The translations under genes and the position numbers were made by a program. Positions 1 through 10,000 of a stretch of DNA of 64,000 nt are shown here, piece by piece. The stretch comes from Formosa agariphila KMM 3901 (GTDB lineage: Bacteria > Bacteroidota > Bacteroidia > Flavobacteriales > Flavobacteriaceae), in the NCBI RefSeq assembly GCF_000723205.1, contig NZ_HG315671.1:1213351-1277350 (forward strand), given 5' to 3'. Under the pieces are notes generated by a model, which worked only from the letters and a program-made list of their open reading frames with translations, made no database searches and was not told the DNA's origin. Numbering within the stretch: the first letter of the stretch is position 1; the number at the start of each line of letters is the position of its first letter.

Positions 1-189
1 GACTTAATGGCAAAATTAGAGTCTAAAGCGTATTTTAGTGGAGATACTAACCAAGCCCTATTATTACACTCTACAGGACATTTACCTCACAATTCAGAAA
101 TTGATGTTCCAATAATATATGCAGATTATTACTTTATGGAAGCTTTAGTAAGATTAAAAAAGCTTGAAGATAAAATAGCAATGCAATAA
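1..189 (+). CDS. GH88 unsaturated uronyl hydrolase, C-terminal fragment (5' end outside window)
   Basis: The reading frame is already open at base 1, so the ATG at position 7 is internal and only the last 62 residues are present. The tail has the pattern TGHLPHNSEIDVPIIYADYY followed by an F-M-E-A-L-V-R-L segment, which I recognise as the C-terminal end of GH88 unsaturated glucuronyl hydrolases (the final helix of the alpha6/alpha6 barrel). The family hydrolyses the 4,5-unsaturated uronate that polysaccharide lyases leave at the non-reducing end. That fits the many lyase-like genes to the right and KduI/KduD at 57-58.7 kb, which take the released uronate onward. The catalytic aspartates lie outside the window. 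GH105 is a less likely alternative. Confidence 0.75.
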   Translation, partial: DLMAKLESKAYFSGDTNQALLLHSTGHLPHNSEIDVPIIYADYYFMEALVRLKKLEDKIAMQ

Positions 190-256
190 AAATTTAGTTT
201 GTTTGTTTTTTTTAATAAATCATGAGATAGTATGTGATTTTAATCTCATTTGGTTT

Positions 257-291
257 AACCCTTTTAGAAGAAGTTCTAAGAGGGTTTTTTT
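257..291 (+). terminator. Intrinsic terminator after the GH88 gene
   Basis: A 13-bp stem (aacccttttagaa pairing with ttctaagagggtt, one G-U wobble) with a GAAG loop is followed by seven T. It ends the transcription unit entering from the left. Confidence 0.85.
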
Positions 292-662
292 ATGGCTTTT
301 AGTTTCTAAGTTGTTGAGGTGTAGGGTGATTTGGGTTTTAGTGTGTTCTGAAGTTAATAGGTTCGTTGAATTTATAAGCATCTAAGCCTATTCAATGTAT
401 TTATATGACACAGCATGAAAGAGAGACTGTGTTTAACGAAATATGTTAAAAGTAAAACAGTAAATTAAATAAATCTGGATAGCCATATCGTTCACTTATA
501 ATACCCAAATAATATCATAAAAAGTGTGTGTTATTATTTGTGTTGGGAGTAATCAACTGTAAAATTATAAGTAAATCATCAATTTGGTTATGGATTCTGT
601 GAATTTTAGAGCTTAAATTAAACAATTTGCTACTATACCGCTGTTTACAGGGATAATTGGGT
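292..662. other. Intergenic stretch without recognisable gene
   Basis: AT-rich sequence between the GH88 terminator and the susC1 promoter. A 60-codon open frame at 203-385 runs through the terminator hairpin and has no family features, so it is not called. From about 640 the sequence begins to resemble the susC2 leader. Confidence 0.6.
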
Positions 663-723
663 TATAATCTCTAAACATAGCACCATAATTTAGTGTGTTT
701 TTGTGGGTTTATATATAGTTTTA
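663..723 (+). promoter_or_regulatory. Regulon promoter, susC1: tandem direct-repeat operator plus -7 box
   Basis: Half-sites TATAATCTC (663-671) and CATAATTTA (684-692) begin 21 bp apart. A -7 box TAGTTTTA (716-723) starts exactly 32 bp after the second half-site. The same geometry recurs at six other operon starts in the window. With the box at about -12 to -5, the half-sites lie near -61 and -40, where a class II activator replaces the -33 element. Transcription should start near 728. Confidence 0.8.
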
Positions 724-799
724 TTCATGAAATTTCACAATTTATGTTAAATGATGCAATGTAATTTCATTCAAGCAAACATTAATTAACAATTAAACT

Positions 800-880
800 A
801 TGACGAAAAACAAATTATTAAAACGGAAACTATTTAGGCAAAATCTTCTAGCTTTTAATGTTCAAAGTAAAACATTATGA
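800..880 (+). CDS. Conserved 26-codon leader ORF upstream of susC1
   Basis: ATG at 800, stop TGA at 878-880; product MTKNKLLKRKLFRQNLLAFN followed by VQSKTL. A copy of the same length and frame, 17 of 26 residues identical, lies upstream of susC2 (6951-7031). Between the two copies the 81 bases carry substitutions, three of them synonymous and one exchanging TGA for TAA, but no indel. Indels occur immediately before and after the ORF. This points to selection on the peptide or its translation. It lies about 72 nt after the predicted start of transcription. The product is short, strongly basic and has no signal peptide. Function is unknown; a leader peptide tuning susC expression or a small protein are both possible. 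Confidence 0.55.
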   Translation: MTKNKLLKRKLFRQNLLAFNVQSKTL

Positions 881-913
881 AGATGTTTAAATTCTAAAAA
901 AAACTAATTGAAA

Positions 914-943
914 ATGTATAACCAAATAATATTTTATGTATAA
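914..943 (+). CDS. Possible 9-codon ORF overlapping the susC1 start
   Basis: ATG at 914 gives MYNQIIFYV and a TAA at 941-943, overlapping the susC1 ATG (936) by 8 bases in another frame. The same arrangement is kept before susC2 (7062-7091). It could couple translation, or be a by-product of the strongly conserved bases around the susC start. Confidence 0.25.
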   Translation: MYNQIIFYV

Positions 944-3900
944 GAATTACAAATTTAACAAGTCTTCGCTAAAGCCTGCATTATGTATGGCTTTAATGCT
1001 AAGCTTATCTTATAGCGGCGTATCTGCAGCAACAGATCCGTATAAAGTGGTTAGTCAAACTAACATAAACCAACAAGATTTAACCATTACGGGAACCGTA
1101 ACAGCTAAAGAAGATGGTATGCCTGCAGCAGGTGTAAATGTCATTTTAAAAGGAGCAACAGGCGTTGGAGCAGTAACCGATTTTGACGGAAACTATACAA
1201 TTGATGTGCCATCGGCGTCTTCGGTTTTAATTTTTAGTTATGTAGGTTTTGCAACACAGGAAATTACTGTATCGGGTAGAACAAATATTAATGTTGCTTT
1301 AGATACAGACATAAGTGCCTTAGATGAAGTTGTGGTTGTAGGTTATGGTACTGCTACAAAAGAATCTTTAACAGGGTCTATTGATCAGGTAACTTCAGAA
1401 GTTTTTGAAGATCGAGCAGTATCTAACGTAGCTTTATCTCTACAAGGAGAAACACCAGGTTTAACTGTTTCCAGATCATCTGCAAGACCAGGTAACGAAG
1501 GTGTTAATTTAACCATTAGGGGAGCAACTTCTGTAAATGGAGGAAGCCCATTAATTGTAATGGATGGTGCACCTGTATTTGATGATAGTGAATTTTTTCA
1601 AATGAACCCAGATGATATTGAATCAATAAGTGTACTTAAAGATGGTGCAGCTTCTATTTATGGATCAAGAGCAGCAAATGGTGTAATTTTAGTAACAACT
1701 AAAAAAGGTAAAGGCCAGATGAAGGTTGAATTTAGCTCTATGCTTAGAGTTAATGTGTTAGGAGAAAGACCTCCTATGACCTCTTATCAAGAATACGGAC
1801 AATTGTGGCTAGATGCTGCAGAACAAGATACTACACCTAACTATTGGAACTGGGGTAAAGAAACTGTTGAAGGTTTTGCTGCCGGAAGAGAAGGTTGGTT
1901 CCAGACTGTACCTGCTGGTTGGGGATACGATGGATTAATTTACATGGGAGATGCCGATCGTTATGAAGAATTATTTGGAACAAACTTTGGTAATCAACAA
2001 AATTTAAGTTTATCAGGAAGTTCAGAACAAGCAAGATATAGATTGTCATTTGGTCATTCAGAATCTCAAGGTGCTTTAAAGACAGCTTACGACGGAGTTG
2101 AACAATATTCTGTAAGATTAAATACAGATTTTAATATAACAGAAAAATTAAACTTAGCCGCGAATGTGTCTTTACAAAAAAATGTAACATCTAGTCCTTC
2201 TACATCGTTTGGTCGTGCACTGTTAACTCAGGATATGCCAACATTTCCAGCAAAAAATGATTTAGGGCAATGGTATGCTAACTTTGGTATTGGTAGTAAC
2301 AACTCTATTGCGGGTACTACAGATGGTGGTAGAGACGAAAAAGATGAAATTATTGGTAGATTAACTTTAAATTTAAATTATGATATAGGAGCAGGTTTTA
2401 GTGCTAATGCAACTGCAACTTATAATAATGTTAATGAAAGACAAGATATTACTACTTTAAATGTGCCATTATATAACTGGAATGGAGAATACTCGAATTC
2501 TATAAATCCAAATCCAAATATTGAGTCTACAGCAATTACATCAACATATCAAACTTATGGTGGATTTTTAAACTATGAAAAAAGTTTAGGAGACCATAAC
2601 TTTAAAGGTATGGCTGGTATAACAGCAGAAAAGTATTTATATAAAGCTGTTACAGGAAGAAAGTTTGGTCTTGAAGATGAAGGTGTTTACGATATTAATG
2701 TAGGTACAGGAGTGCAGGAAAGTGAAGGCGGGCAAACCCAATATGGTTTATATTCTTATTTAGCAAGACTTAATTACGACTACAAAGGGAAATACTTATT
2801 AGAAGTTGTTGGTAGACGTGATGGTTCTTCAAGATTTGCTGAAGGTTTTAAATTTAATAACTACGGAAATGTTTCTATAGGTTGGAATGTTCATAGAGAA
2901 GCCTTCTTAGAAAACTTTGATGCTTTAAGTAATTTAAAACTAAGAGGAAGTTACGGAACAAGTGGTAATCAAGTAGGTATTGGTCCTTACGATTATGTAT
3001 CTACAATCGGATTTGGAACAGATCTTTTTGGTACAGGTGGAACATTAAGTCCAACAGCTTATATAGACGGGTTAACAACAACAACGCGTACTTGGGAAGA
3101 AGTTGCAATGTCTAATGCAGGTATTGATATTGGATTCTTCAATAACAAACTATCAGGATCTTTTGATATCTATAAGAAAGAAAACAATGGTATGCTTGTT
3201 AATGTACAATATCCAGAAGTTTTAGGTGCGACTGCTCCAAAAACAAATAGTGGAACACTAGAAACCACAGGTTGGGAAGCAGCAATAATGTGGAGAGAAA
3301 GCAAAGGTGATTTCTCTTACAATGTTGGTTTTAATATGAGTGATACTAATAATACTTTAGTAAACTTAGAAGGAGGAAACTCAATTCAAGCAGGTGTACG
3401 TTCTACCGTTGAAGGTTTTCCTTTAGATTCTTATTTTGTTTGGGCAACAGATGGTGTTTTTCAAACCCAAGCAGAAGTCGATGCGTATAATGCACAATAT
3501 TCTGTTGCAGGTTCAGAGGTGCCAACAGGAGCGTCGGCATTACGTGTTGGTGATGTAAGAAAACTAGATTTAGATGGAAATGGTGTAATTAATGATCAAA
3601 ATGCAGAGGAAGAAAAAGGTCAAGGTGATGTTAAATATGTTGGAGATGCACAAGCACACTATGTATTTGGTATTAATTTAGGAGCTAAATATAAAGGCTT
3701 CGATTTTACAGCACTTTTCCAAGGACAATTCGAGCAAAATGTAATTAGAGGTGAGGTTAATGCATATCCGTTTGGTGTGCCATGGTCTAACCAAACTACA
3801 GCTTACAATGGTAAAATGTGGACTCCAGAAAATACAGGAGCAGCTTACCCTAGATTAACGTCTCAAAGAAATCTTGCAACATGGAACTGGGCTAACAATG

Positions 3901-4160
3901 ACTTCTTCGTACAGAATAACAGATATATACGTCTTAAAACATTAGTTCTAGGATATACATTACCACGTACGGTTCTAGATAGATTAAAAATGGATAAAAT
4001 ACGTTTGTATATTTCAGGAAATGATTTATTTGAATTCACTTCTTTAGTAGATGGTTTCGATCCAGAATCGGGAGTTACTGCCGCGAATTCAGGTGATAAT
4101 AATAGAGATATGTATCCATTTCAAAGAACTTTTGCATTAGGAATAAATGTAACATTTTAA
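936..4160 (+). CDS. susC: SusC-like TonB-dependent outer-membrane transporter 1
   Basis: 1074 residues, a usual length for SusC/RagA. In order: Sec signal peptide ending near residue 32 (GVSA), a carboxypeptidase-regulatory-like beta-sandwich at about 50-115, the TonB box DEVVVVGYGT at 129-138, a plug domain at about 140-250 (PLIVMDG, ILVTTKKGKG), then the beta-barrel, ending with a C-terminal phenylalanine as in outer-membrane barrels. There is no N-terminal STN domain, so it should not signal through a FecR anti-sigma factor. Together with the SusD lipoprotein encoded 44 nt downstream it would import oligosaccharides across the outer membrane using TonB/ExbBD energy. The first 60 or so residues are almost identical to those of susC2, while the barrels differ, so the two systems probably take different oligomers. 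Regulated by the operator at 663-723. Confidence 0.95.
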   Translation: MYKNYKFNKSSLKPALCMALMLSLSYSGVSAATDPYKVVSQTNINQQDLTITGTVTAKEDGMPAAGVNVILKGATGVGAVTDFDGNYTIDVPSASSVLIFSYVGFATQEITVSGRTNINVALDTDISALDEVVVVGYGTATKESLTGSIDQVTSEVFEDRAVSNVALSLQGETPGLTVSRSSARPGNEGVNLTIRGATSVNGGSPLIVMDGAPVFDDSEFFQMNPDDIESISVLKDGAASIYGSRAANGVILVTTKKGKGQMKVEFSSMLRVNVLGERPPMTSYQEYGQLWLDAAEQDTTPNYWNWGKETVEGFAAGREGWFQTVPAGWGYDGLIYMGDADRYEELFGTNFGNQQNLSLSGSSEQARYRLSFGHSESQGALKTAYDGVEQYSVRLNTDFNITEKLNLAANVSLQKNVTSSPSTSFGRALLTQDMPTFPAKNDLGQWYANFGIGSNNSIAGTTDGGRDEKDEIIGRLTLNLNYDIGAGFSANATATYNNVNERQDITTLNVPLYNWNGEYSNSINPNPNIESTAITSTYQTYGGFLNYEKSLGDHNFKGMAGITAEKYLYKAVTGRKFGLEDEGVYDINVGTGVQESEGGQTQYGLYSYLARLNYDYKGKYLLEVVGRRDGSSRFAEGFKFNNYGNVSIGWNVHREAFLENFDALSNLKLRGSYGTSGNQVGIGPYDYVSTIGFGTDLFGTGGTLSPTAYIDGLTTTTRTWEEVAMSNAGIDIGFFNNKLSGSFDIYKKENNGMLVNVQYPEVLGATAPKTNSGTLETTGWEAAIMWRESKGDFSYNVGFNMSDTNNTLVNLEGGNSIQAGVRSTVEGFPLDSYFVWATDGVFQTQAEVDAYNAQYSVAGSEVPTGASALRVGDVRKLDLDGNGVINDQNAEEEKGQGDVKYVGDAQAHYVFGINLGAKYKGFDFTALFQGQFEQNVIRGEVNAYPFGVPWSNQTTAYNGKMWTPENTGAAYPRLTSQRNLATWNWANNDFFVQNNRYIRLKTLVLGYTLPRTVLDRLKMDKIRLYISGNDLFEFTSLVDGFDPESGVTAANSGDNNRDMYPFQRTFALGINVTF

Positions 4161-4204
4161 GGACTATGAGAGAGCTAATATTTATTAACGTAAAAAAAAT
4201 ACAG

Positions 4205-5962
4205 ATGAAAAAAATAATAATCTTATTCTCAGCGATGTGCTTCTTGCTAAGCTGCGAGGATAAATTTCTAGATTTGGAAGATCTGGACAGTGTAACAGAA
4301 CAGGTGTATTTTGATGAACCTGAAAACTTTGTAGATGCTGCTAATAACTTTTATAGAGGCCTTCATTCACCACAATCAACTAGTGGAGATGGTTTTGATA
4401 TGATAACCGATTTCGGAACAGAATTAAATGGATATTTTCAAGACTACGGTCAAGGACTTAACACAGCTACAGATACAGACATTTATTGGAATAATGGATA
4501 TTCTTACATTAGAACTATAAATACATTACTTGAAAAAGCAGATGAGTATGTTGAAAAAGGATATGGAGAAATGTCTGACATTTCAGTGCCTGTTGCTGAA
4601 GCTCATTTTTTTAGAGCATATCAGCACTTCAGATTATTAAAACGTTTTGGAGGTGTGCCAATTGTAACAGAAGTTACTAATGTGGATTCAGATATTCTGT
4701 ACGCTCCAAGAAATAGTAGATATGAAGTTATAGAACAAATTCTTGCAGATTTAGATGTAGCAATTGCAGATTTACCAGAAACAGCAACAGAAGAAGATTT
4801 AGGAAAAATAAGCAGTACAGCTGCATTAGCTTATAGAGCGCGTGTACTTTTATTTGAAGGAACTTGGGAAAAATATGTAGGAACAACTACCGATTTTGAA
4901 GGTTCAGGAACTGGAGGGAATTCTTCAGCCTATATTGCGGAAGCGGTTACTGCTGCAAAAGCAGTTATTGATAGAAATCAATACGAAATTTGGAATAAAA
5001 ACAGCGATCCAAGTATGGAAAATAATTCATACAGATGGTTATTTACCTTAGAAGGAGCAGATTCAAACCCAGGAGGATATACTAAAGCTTCTAATAATGA
5101 ATTTATTATTCAATCTATTTTTGATTTTGATTCTGGAAATCGTCTAGGTGGTGGTCAGTTCTCGCAAATTAGTGAAGGTAGAAATGCCCCAACTCAAATT
5201 GCATTAGATATGTATTCAACTTTAGATGGATTACCAATAGCTAAATCATCTCAATTTCAGGGGTATGCTACTCAATCTACTCAATTTATAAATAGAGATA
5301 GAAGAATGTGGGGTAACTTTGGAGGAAGTGTAATTGAAAACGGATCTCGTCCTATACCTGTAATTTCAAATGTTAACAACTCTAACTTAACGGCTTGGAA
5401 ATTTGTAACCTGGAATAAATACAGAACTGTAGGAACAGAGGCGTATAACTATCCACATTTACGTTATGCAGAGGTATTACTTACTTATGCAGAAGCTTTA
5501 TATGAGCGTGATGGTTCAATTTCTGATGCAGATTTAGACATCTCTGTAAATATAGTTAGAGATAGAGCAGGTATTGCACCATTAACAAATGCATTAGTAA
5601 ATGATAATGGTTTAGATATGTTAGACGAAATACGTAGAGAACGTACTGTAGAATTATATATGGAAGATAATAACCATTGGAACGATATTAGACGTTGGGA
5701 TACAGCTGTAGACTTACTTAATAACGATATTGTTGGGTATGTTATTGAGGGATCTGAATACGATACAAACCCAGATCTTTTCGACCCTTCAACTGCAATT
5801 TATGGGTATGTTGAAGATTATCCATCAGGGGTAGGTCCAGTAAAAGCAGTAATTATTGATCCAAAAAGCAATAGACCATACACTCGTAAAAATTACTTAT
5901 GGCCATTGCCTATAAATGAAACAGTAATAAATACTAATTTAGTACAAAACCCACAGTGGTAA
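4205..5962 (+). CDS. susD: SusD-like glycan-binding lipoprotein 1
   Basis: The start is set at 4205 (MKKIIILFSAMCFLLSC), which gives a clean lipoprotein signal with the lipobox cysteine at residue 17. An ATG at 4166 would add a 13-residue extension before it. Features of RagB/SusD: the N-terminal EDKFLDLEDLDSVTEQVYF segment, tetratricopeptide-like helices (AEAHFFRAYQHF, LLKRFGGVPIV), and the C-terminal IRRERTVELYMED and WNDIRRWD motifs. It forms the lid of the SusC1 transporter at the cell surface and binds the glycan. Co-transcribed with susC1 and followed by a terminator. Confidence 0.95.
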   Translation: MKKIIILFSAMCFLLSCEDKFLDLEDLDSVTEQVYFDEPENFVDAANNFYRGLHSPQSTSGDGFDMITDFGTELNGYFQDYGQGLNTATDTDIYWNNGYSYIRTINTLLEKADEYVEKGYGEMSDISVPVAEAHFFRAYQHFRLLKRFGGVPIVTEVTNVDSDILYAPRNSRYEVIEQILADLDVAIADLPETATEEDLGKISSTAALAYRARVLLFEGTWEKYVGTTTDFEGSGTGGNSSAYIAEAVTAAKAVIDRNQYEIWNKNSDPSMENNSYRWLFTLEGADSNPGGYTKASNNEFIIQSIFDFDSGNRLGGGQFSQISEGRNAPTQIALDMYSTLDGLPIAKSSQFQGYATQSTQFINRDRRMWGNFGGSVIENGSRPIPVISNVNNSNLTAWKFVTWNKYRTVGTEAYNYPHLRYAEVLLTYAEALYERDGSISDADLDISVNIVRDRAGIAPLTNALVNDNGLDMLDEIRRERTVELYMEDNNHWNDIRRWDTAVDLLNNDIVGYVIEGSEYDTNPDLFDPSTAIYGYVEDYPSGVGPVKAVIIDPKSNRPYTRKNYLWPLPINETVINTNLVQNPQW

Positions 5963-6001
5963 TAAAAAGAACTTAATTGTTTTATTACTATTTTAAATTT
6001 C

Positions 6002-6034
6002 AAAGCAGCTGCAATTTTGTAGCTGCTTTTTTTG
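6002..6034 (+). terminator. Terminator of susC1-susD1
   Basis: Stem aaagcagct / agctgcttt around a ten-base loop, followed by a T-run. It closes the first SusCD operon. Confidence 0.85.
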
Positions 6035-6807
6035 TAATAATTCATGATTAATTAAAAGAAAATGAGTTGTTTTAGTGTGTTTCGCTACTGTTTATAATTG
6101 AATTTTAGTAATTGAGTTTTAGAGAGTCCTTATTTAAATATTCTAATAAATAATTACAAATAGAAAGCTTAAAAATCAGGTTAGTTATACTAGCTGGAAA
6201 TTATAAAATACAGATTGATCTTAAACTCTAGAAATGTTAAGCAATCACCAAAGTAAAAAGTTCAATCTTAAATGGTTTATAGATTTTAAATTGGGGTGTA
6301 CATATTAGAGTAATACAAAGTCAAAATTAGTTGCTTGTCGCACTAAAAAAACCAGTGTATTTATGTCTATTTCAGTTTAGTCTGGTTTACAGTTGACTTT
6401 TAATTGAAAATATAACCGTTGTAACGGATTTGTTATTTACGTAAAAACCGTGAGGTTAAATTCGATTTATTTACGAATTAATAGAAAAGGGATCAGGTAA
6501 ATTGTTTTTTTTGTAATGAATGAATTTTTGATTTTTACGTTGAGGTTTTTAAAAATGCTTTTTTTATTGATTATCTCCTATATAATTTCATCATTTAAAC
6601 CAATGTAATTTGTTGTAGGATACAACGTATAAAAACTCGAGATTTTGTTGCTTTAAATCGCATCGAAAAACAGTTGATTAATAAGTGTTAGCGTATTATA
6701 ATATTAATATTACAAGTGAAGTGTCAATTTTATTGGTAATTCAATGGGTTTAAATTTATAATCAGATTTTTTGCCTATAAATAGCGGGTTTATGGGTGTA
6801 ATTGGGC
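6035..6807. other. Long intergenic region before susC2, nothing recognised
   Basis: About 770 bases of AT-rich sequence with no open frame of note and no clear hairpin. Its last 25 bases resemble the corresponding region before the susC1 promoter. Confidence 0.5.
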
Positions 6808-6868
6808 TATAATTTATAAATATAGAATCATGATTTAGAGCGTTGTCAAGAGTTTATATCTAATTTTA
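6808..6868 (+). promoter_or_regulatory. Regulon promoter, susC2
   Basis: Half-sites TATAATTTA (6808-6816) and CATGATTTA (6829-6837) with 21-bp periodicity, then the -7 box TAATTTTA at 6861-6868 after the standard 23-bp gap. Transcription start is expected near 6873. Confidence 0.82.
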
Positions 6869-6950
6869 TTCAGAGAAATTGCACAAATATGTATGGCGTA
6901 ATATGATGTGCTTTCTTTCAAACAAACATTAATTAATAAACAATTAAATT

Positions 6951-7031
6951 ATGACACAAAACAAATTATTTAAACTAAAATTATTTAGGCAAGAGCTTCA
7001 AAATTTTAATGTTCAAAGTAAAACATTGTAA
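6951..7031 (+). CDS. Conserved 26-codon leader ORF upstream of susC2
   Basis: ATG at 6951, TAA at 7029-7031; product MTQNKLFKLKLFRQELQNFN followed by VQSKTL. It matches the 800-880 ORF codon for codon in length, with all but one of the last nine residues identical and an invariant KLFRQ core. It sits at the same distance after the operator (about 110 bases from the second half-site). The different stop codon and synonymous changes argue for a kept reading frame, although the copies descend from one duplication and two sequences are few. Confidence 0.55.
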   Translation: MTQNKLFKLKLFRQELQNFNVQSKTL

Positions 7032-7061
7032 CATGTTTTAAAGCTAAAAAACTAATTGAAA

Positions 7062-7091
7062 ATGTATAACCAAACAATATTTTATGTATAA
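7062..7091 (+). CDS. Possible 9-codon ORF overlapping the susC2 start
   Basis: ATG at 7062 encodes MYNQTIFYV and stops 8 bases inside susC2 in another frame, as before susC1. Weak candidate for translational coupling. Confidence 0.25.
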   Translation: MYNQTIFYV

Positions 7092-10000
7092 GAATTATAA
7101 ATTTAACAAGTCTTCGCTAAAGCCTGCATTATGTATGGCTTTAATGCTAAGCTTATCTTATAGCGGCGTATCTGCAGCAACAGATCCGTATAAAGTGGTT
7201 AGTGAAACTAACATCAACCAACAAGATTTAACCATTACTGGAACTGTAACATCTAATGAAGATGGTATGCCTGCTGCAGGTGTAAATGTCATTTTAAAAG
7301 GAGCGACAGGTGTAGGAACAGTAACCGATTTTGATGGGAATTATACTTTAGAAGTACCTTCAGCGTCTTCAGTTTTAATATTTAGTTATGTAGGTTTTGC
7401 AACACAGGAAGTCTCTGTAGCTGGTAGAACAAATATAAATGTCGCCTTAGATACAGATATAAGTGCTTTAGACGAAGTCATTGTCGTTGGATTTGGTACT
7501 CAAAAGAAAGCGACGCTTACAGGATCTGTAACTCAAGTAAGTGGAGATGATGTTGTAAAAGGAAAAGGAACATCTAGTGCCGCCTTAGCATTACAAGGAG
7601 AAGTACCTGGTCTTGTTGTTACTCGTACTTCTTCACGTCCTGGTAATGAAGGTACAGACCTTAAAATTCGTGGAGATATTTCTGTAAACAATATTAGTCC
7701 ACTTATTTTATTAGACGGACTTGAAATTCCAGAATGGCAATTAGCAACAATCAACCCTAACGATATTGAATCTTATTCTGTAATTAAGGATGGTTCTGCT
7801 GCAATTTTTGGAACTAAAGCTGCCGGAGGGGTTATTTTAGTAACTACTAAAAAAGGTAAAAAAGGGTCAAACCTTAAGGTATCTTATAAAGGTGAAACAC
7901 AATTAAATTTTGTTAGAGACTACCCTTTATCTTCTATGGAAGAATGGGCTCAACTTTGGATTACTGCAGGAGATAACGATGGAATCGATTTTGTTGACGG
8001 TGATGGTAATCAACAAACTGCTGCATCAAACTACCGTTTCTTTACGCGTGATGAATTAGTTTCTATAGTAGATGGTACATTACCAATGGCTCCAGAATCT
8101 TATTTTTGGCTAGGTAAAGATCACTACTTTAGTAATGAAACAACAATGTTCGACGAAATGTATGGGACTACTTTATCTGAGCGTCATGATATATCTATCT
8201 CTGGAGGTAGTGAAAAAGCAACATATAGAACTTCTGTTGGATATGCTAACGAACGTTCTCCTATTAGCTATGTATACGATGGACAAAAACGTTATAACTT
8301 CCGTACAAATGTTACTTATGATGTGTCTGACATGATTTCTACAGATTTTATTGTGTCTTATGATAATAGAACTACAGATGTGCCTACGCAAGGTATTGGT
8401 GGTGGTGTTCAAGACGCGAGTTGGTTCCCATTATTCAATCCAGCAGGTCAGTATTACGATAACTTTGGAGGTAATAACTCTTTAGCATATTTAGATGAAG
8501 GTGGACGTACTAAAAATAACGATGAAATCTTTCGTTTAGGTGGTAAAATTAATTTTGATTTCGATAAGTATGTAAAAGGTTTGTCTTTTTACTATCAAGG
8601 TAATTTTAGTTCTAAAAACAATCATAAAACAACAAGAAAATCTACTGTTACTATGTATGATTGGGAAGGTAACACAACCTTTACTCCAACAACCTTATTA
8701 AATTCTAGTGTAAACGAAGAGTCTCAGAAACAAATATTCCAAAACCATGTATTCCAATTAAACTATAATCGTACTTTTGGTGGTCATACATTAGGTGCTA
8801 TGGTTGGGTATACTGCAGAAGAAACGCAAACAAATAATTACGACTTGTTCCGTTCTAACATGGCTTCAGATGATTTAGATGATATTAATACAGGAGACGT
8901 GACTACACAAACGAATGCTGGTGGTAGTAATGCTGTAGGTTTAGTATCTTATTTAGGGAAATTAAACTACAACTTTAAAGGAATTTACTTATTAGAAGTA
9001 TTAGGTCGTCGTGATGGTTCTTCTCGTTTGGACCCAGATTTCAGATGGAAAAACTTCTATGGGGCATCTGCAGGTATTAATTTCTCAGAGATGGCATTTA
9101 TGGAAGACAGTGCCTTTAGTCTATTAAAATTACGTGCTTCTTATGGTGAAACTGGTTCTGTAACAGGTATTGGTGCTTACGATTACTATTCTAGTATAGG
9201 ATACGGTTCAACAATCTTTGGAAATAGCCCAGAATTATATAATACAGCATACATTAGCGGACTTACATCTACAGATCGTTCTTGGGAGCGTGTTTCTACA
9301 ACTAACTTTGCAGTAGATTTTGGAGTGCTTAACAACCGTTTAACAGGTACAGCAGAATACTTTATTCGTAAAAATGACGATATGTTAGTTAGTATTACAT
9401 ATCCACAAGTATTAGGAGCAGGGGCACCAAAAACAAATAGTGGTACATTTGAAACTACGGGTTATGAGTTGTCTGTTAATTGGAGAGATCAAATTGGAGA
9501 TTTTAGCTATAACGTAGGATTAAGTTTCTGGGATAATGAGAGTGAAGTTACTAGAATGGAAGGCGCACAAAATATTTCTAAAGGTGTAAATTCTGTATTA
9601 GAAGGTAAACCATTAAATGCAATCTATGCTTACAAGACAGATGGTATTATGTCTACAGAAGATGAAGTCTTAAATTACTACAATGAGTTAGGTTTTATAG
9701 ATGCTGCTGATCAAACAAATATGAAAGCAGGAACATTATTACCAAATTATAGAAGTGCAGACCGTTTAGTTCCTGGAACTGTTAAACGTGTAGATGTAAG
9801 TGGAGATGGTATAATAAATGAAGACGATTTAGTGTATGTAGGTGATACTAACCCACACAAGAGTTTTGGTATTAATTTAGGTTTTGCTTATAAAGGATTT
9901 GATTTTAGTGCTTTTTTCCAAGGTGTAGCCGATGTTAATATTGTAAGAACAGGTTCTCTTGCTTATCCTTTTGCACAATGGTGGACTAACCAAAACGCAT

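Noticed and set aside
203-385. 60-codon open frame after the GH88 fragment
   Set aside because: It crosses the terminator hairpin at 257-291, has a composition unlike the neighbouring proteins and no recognisable features.
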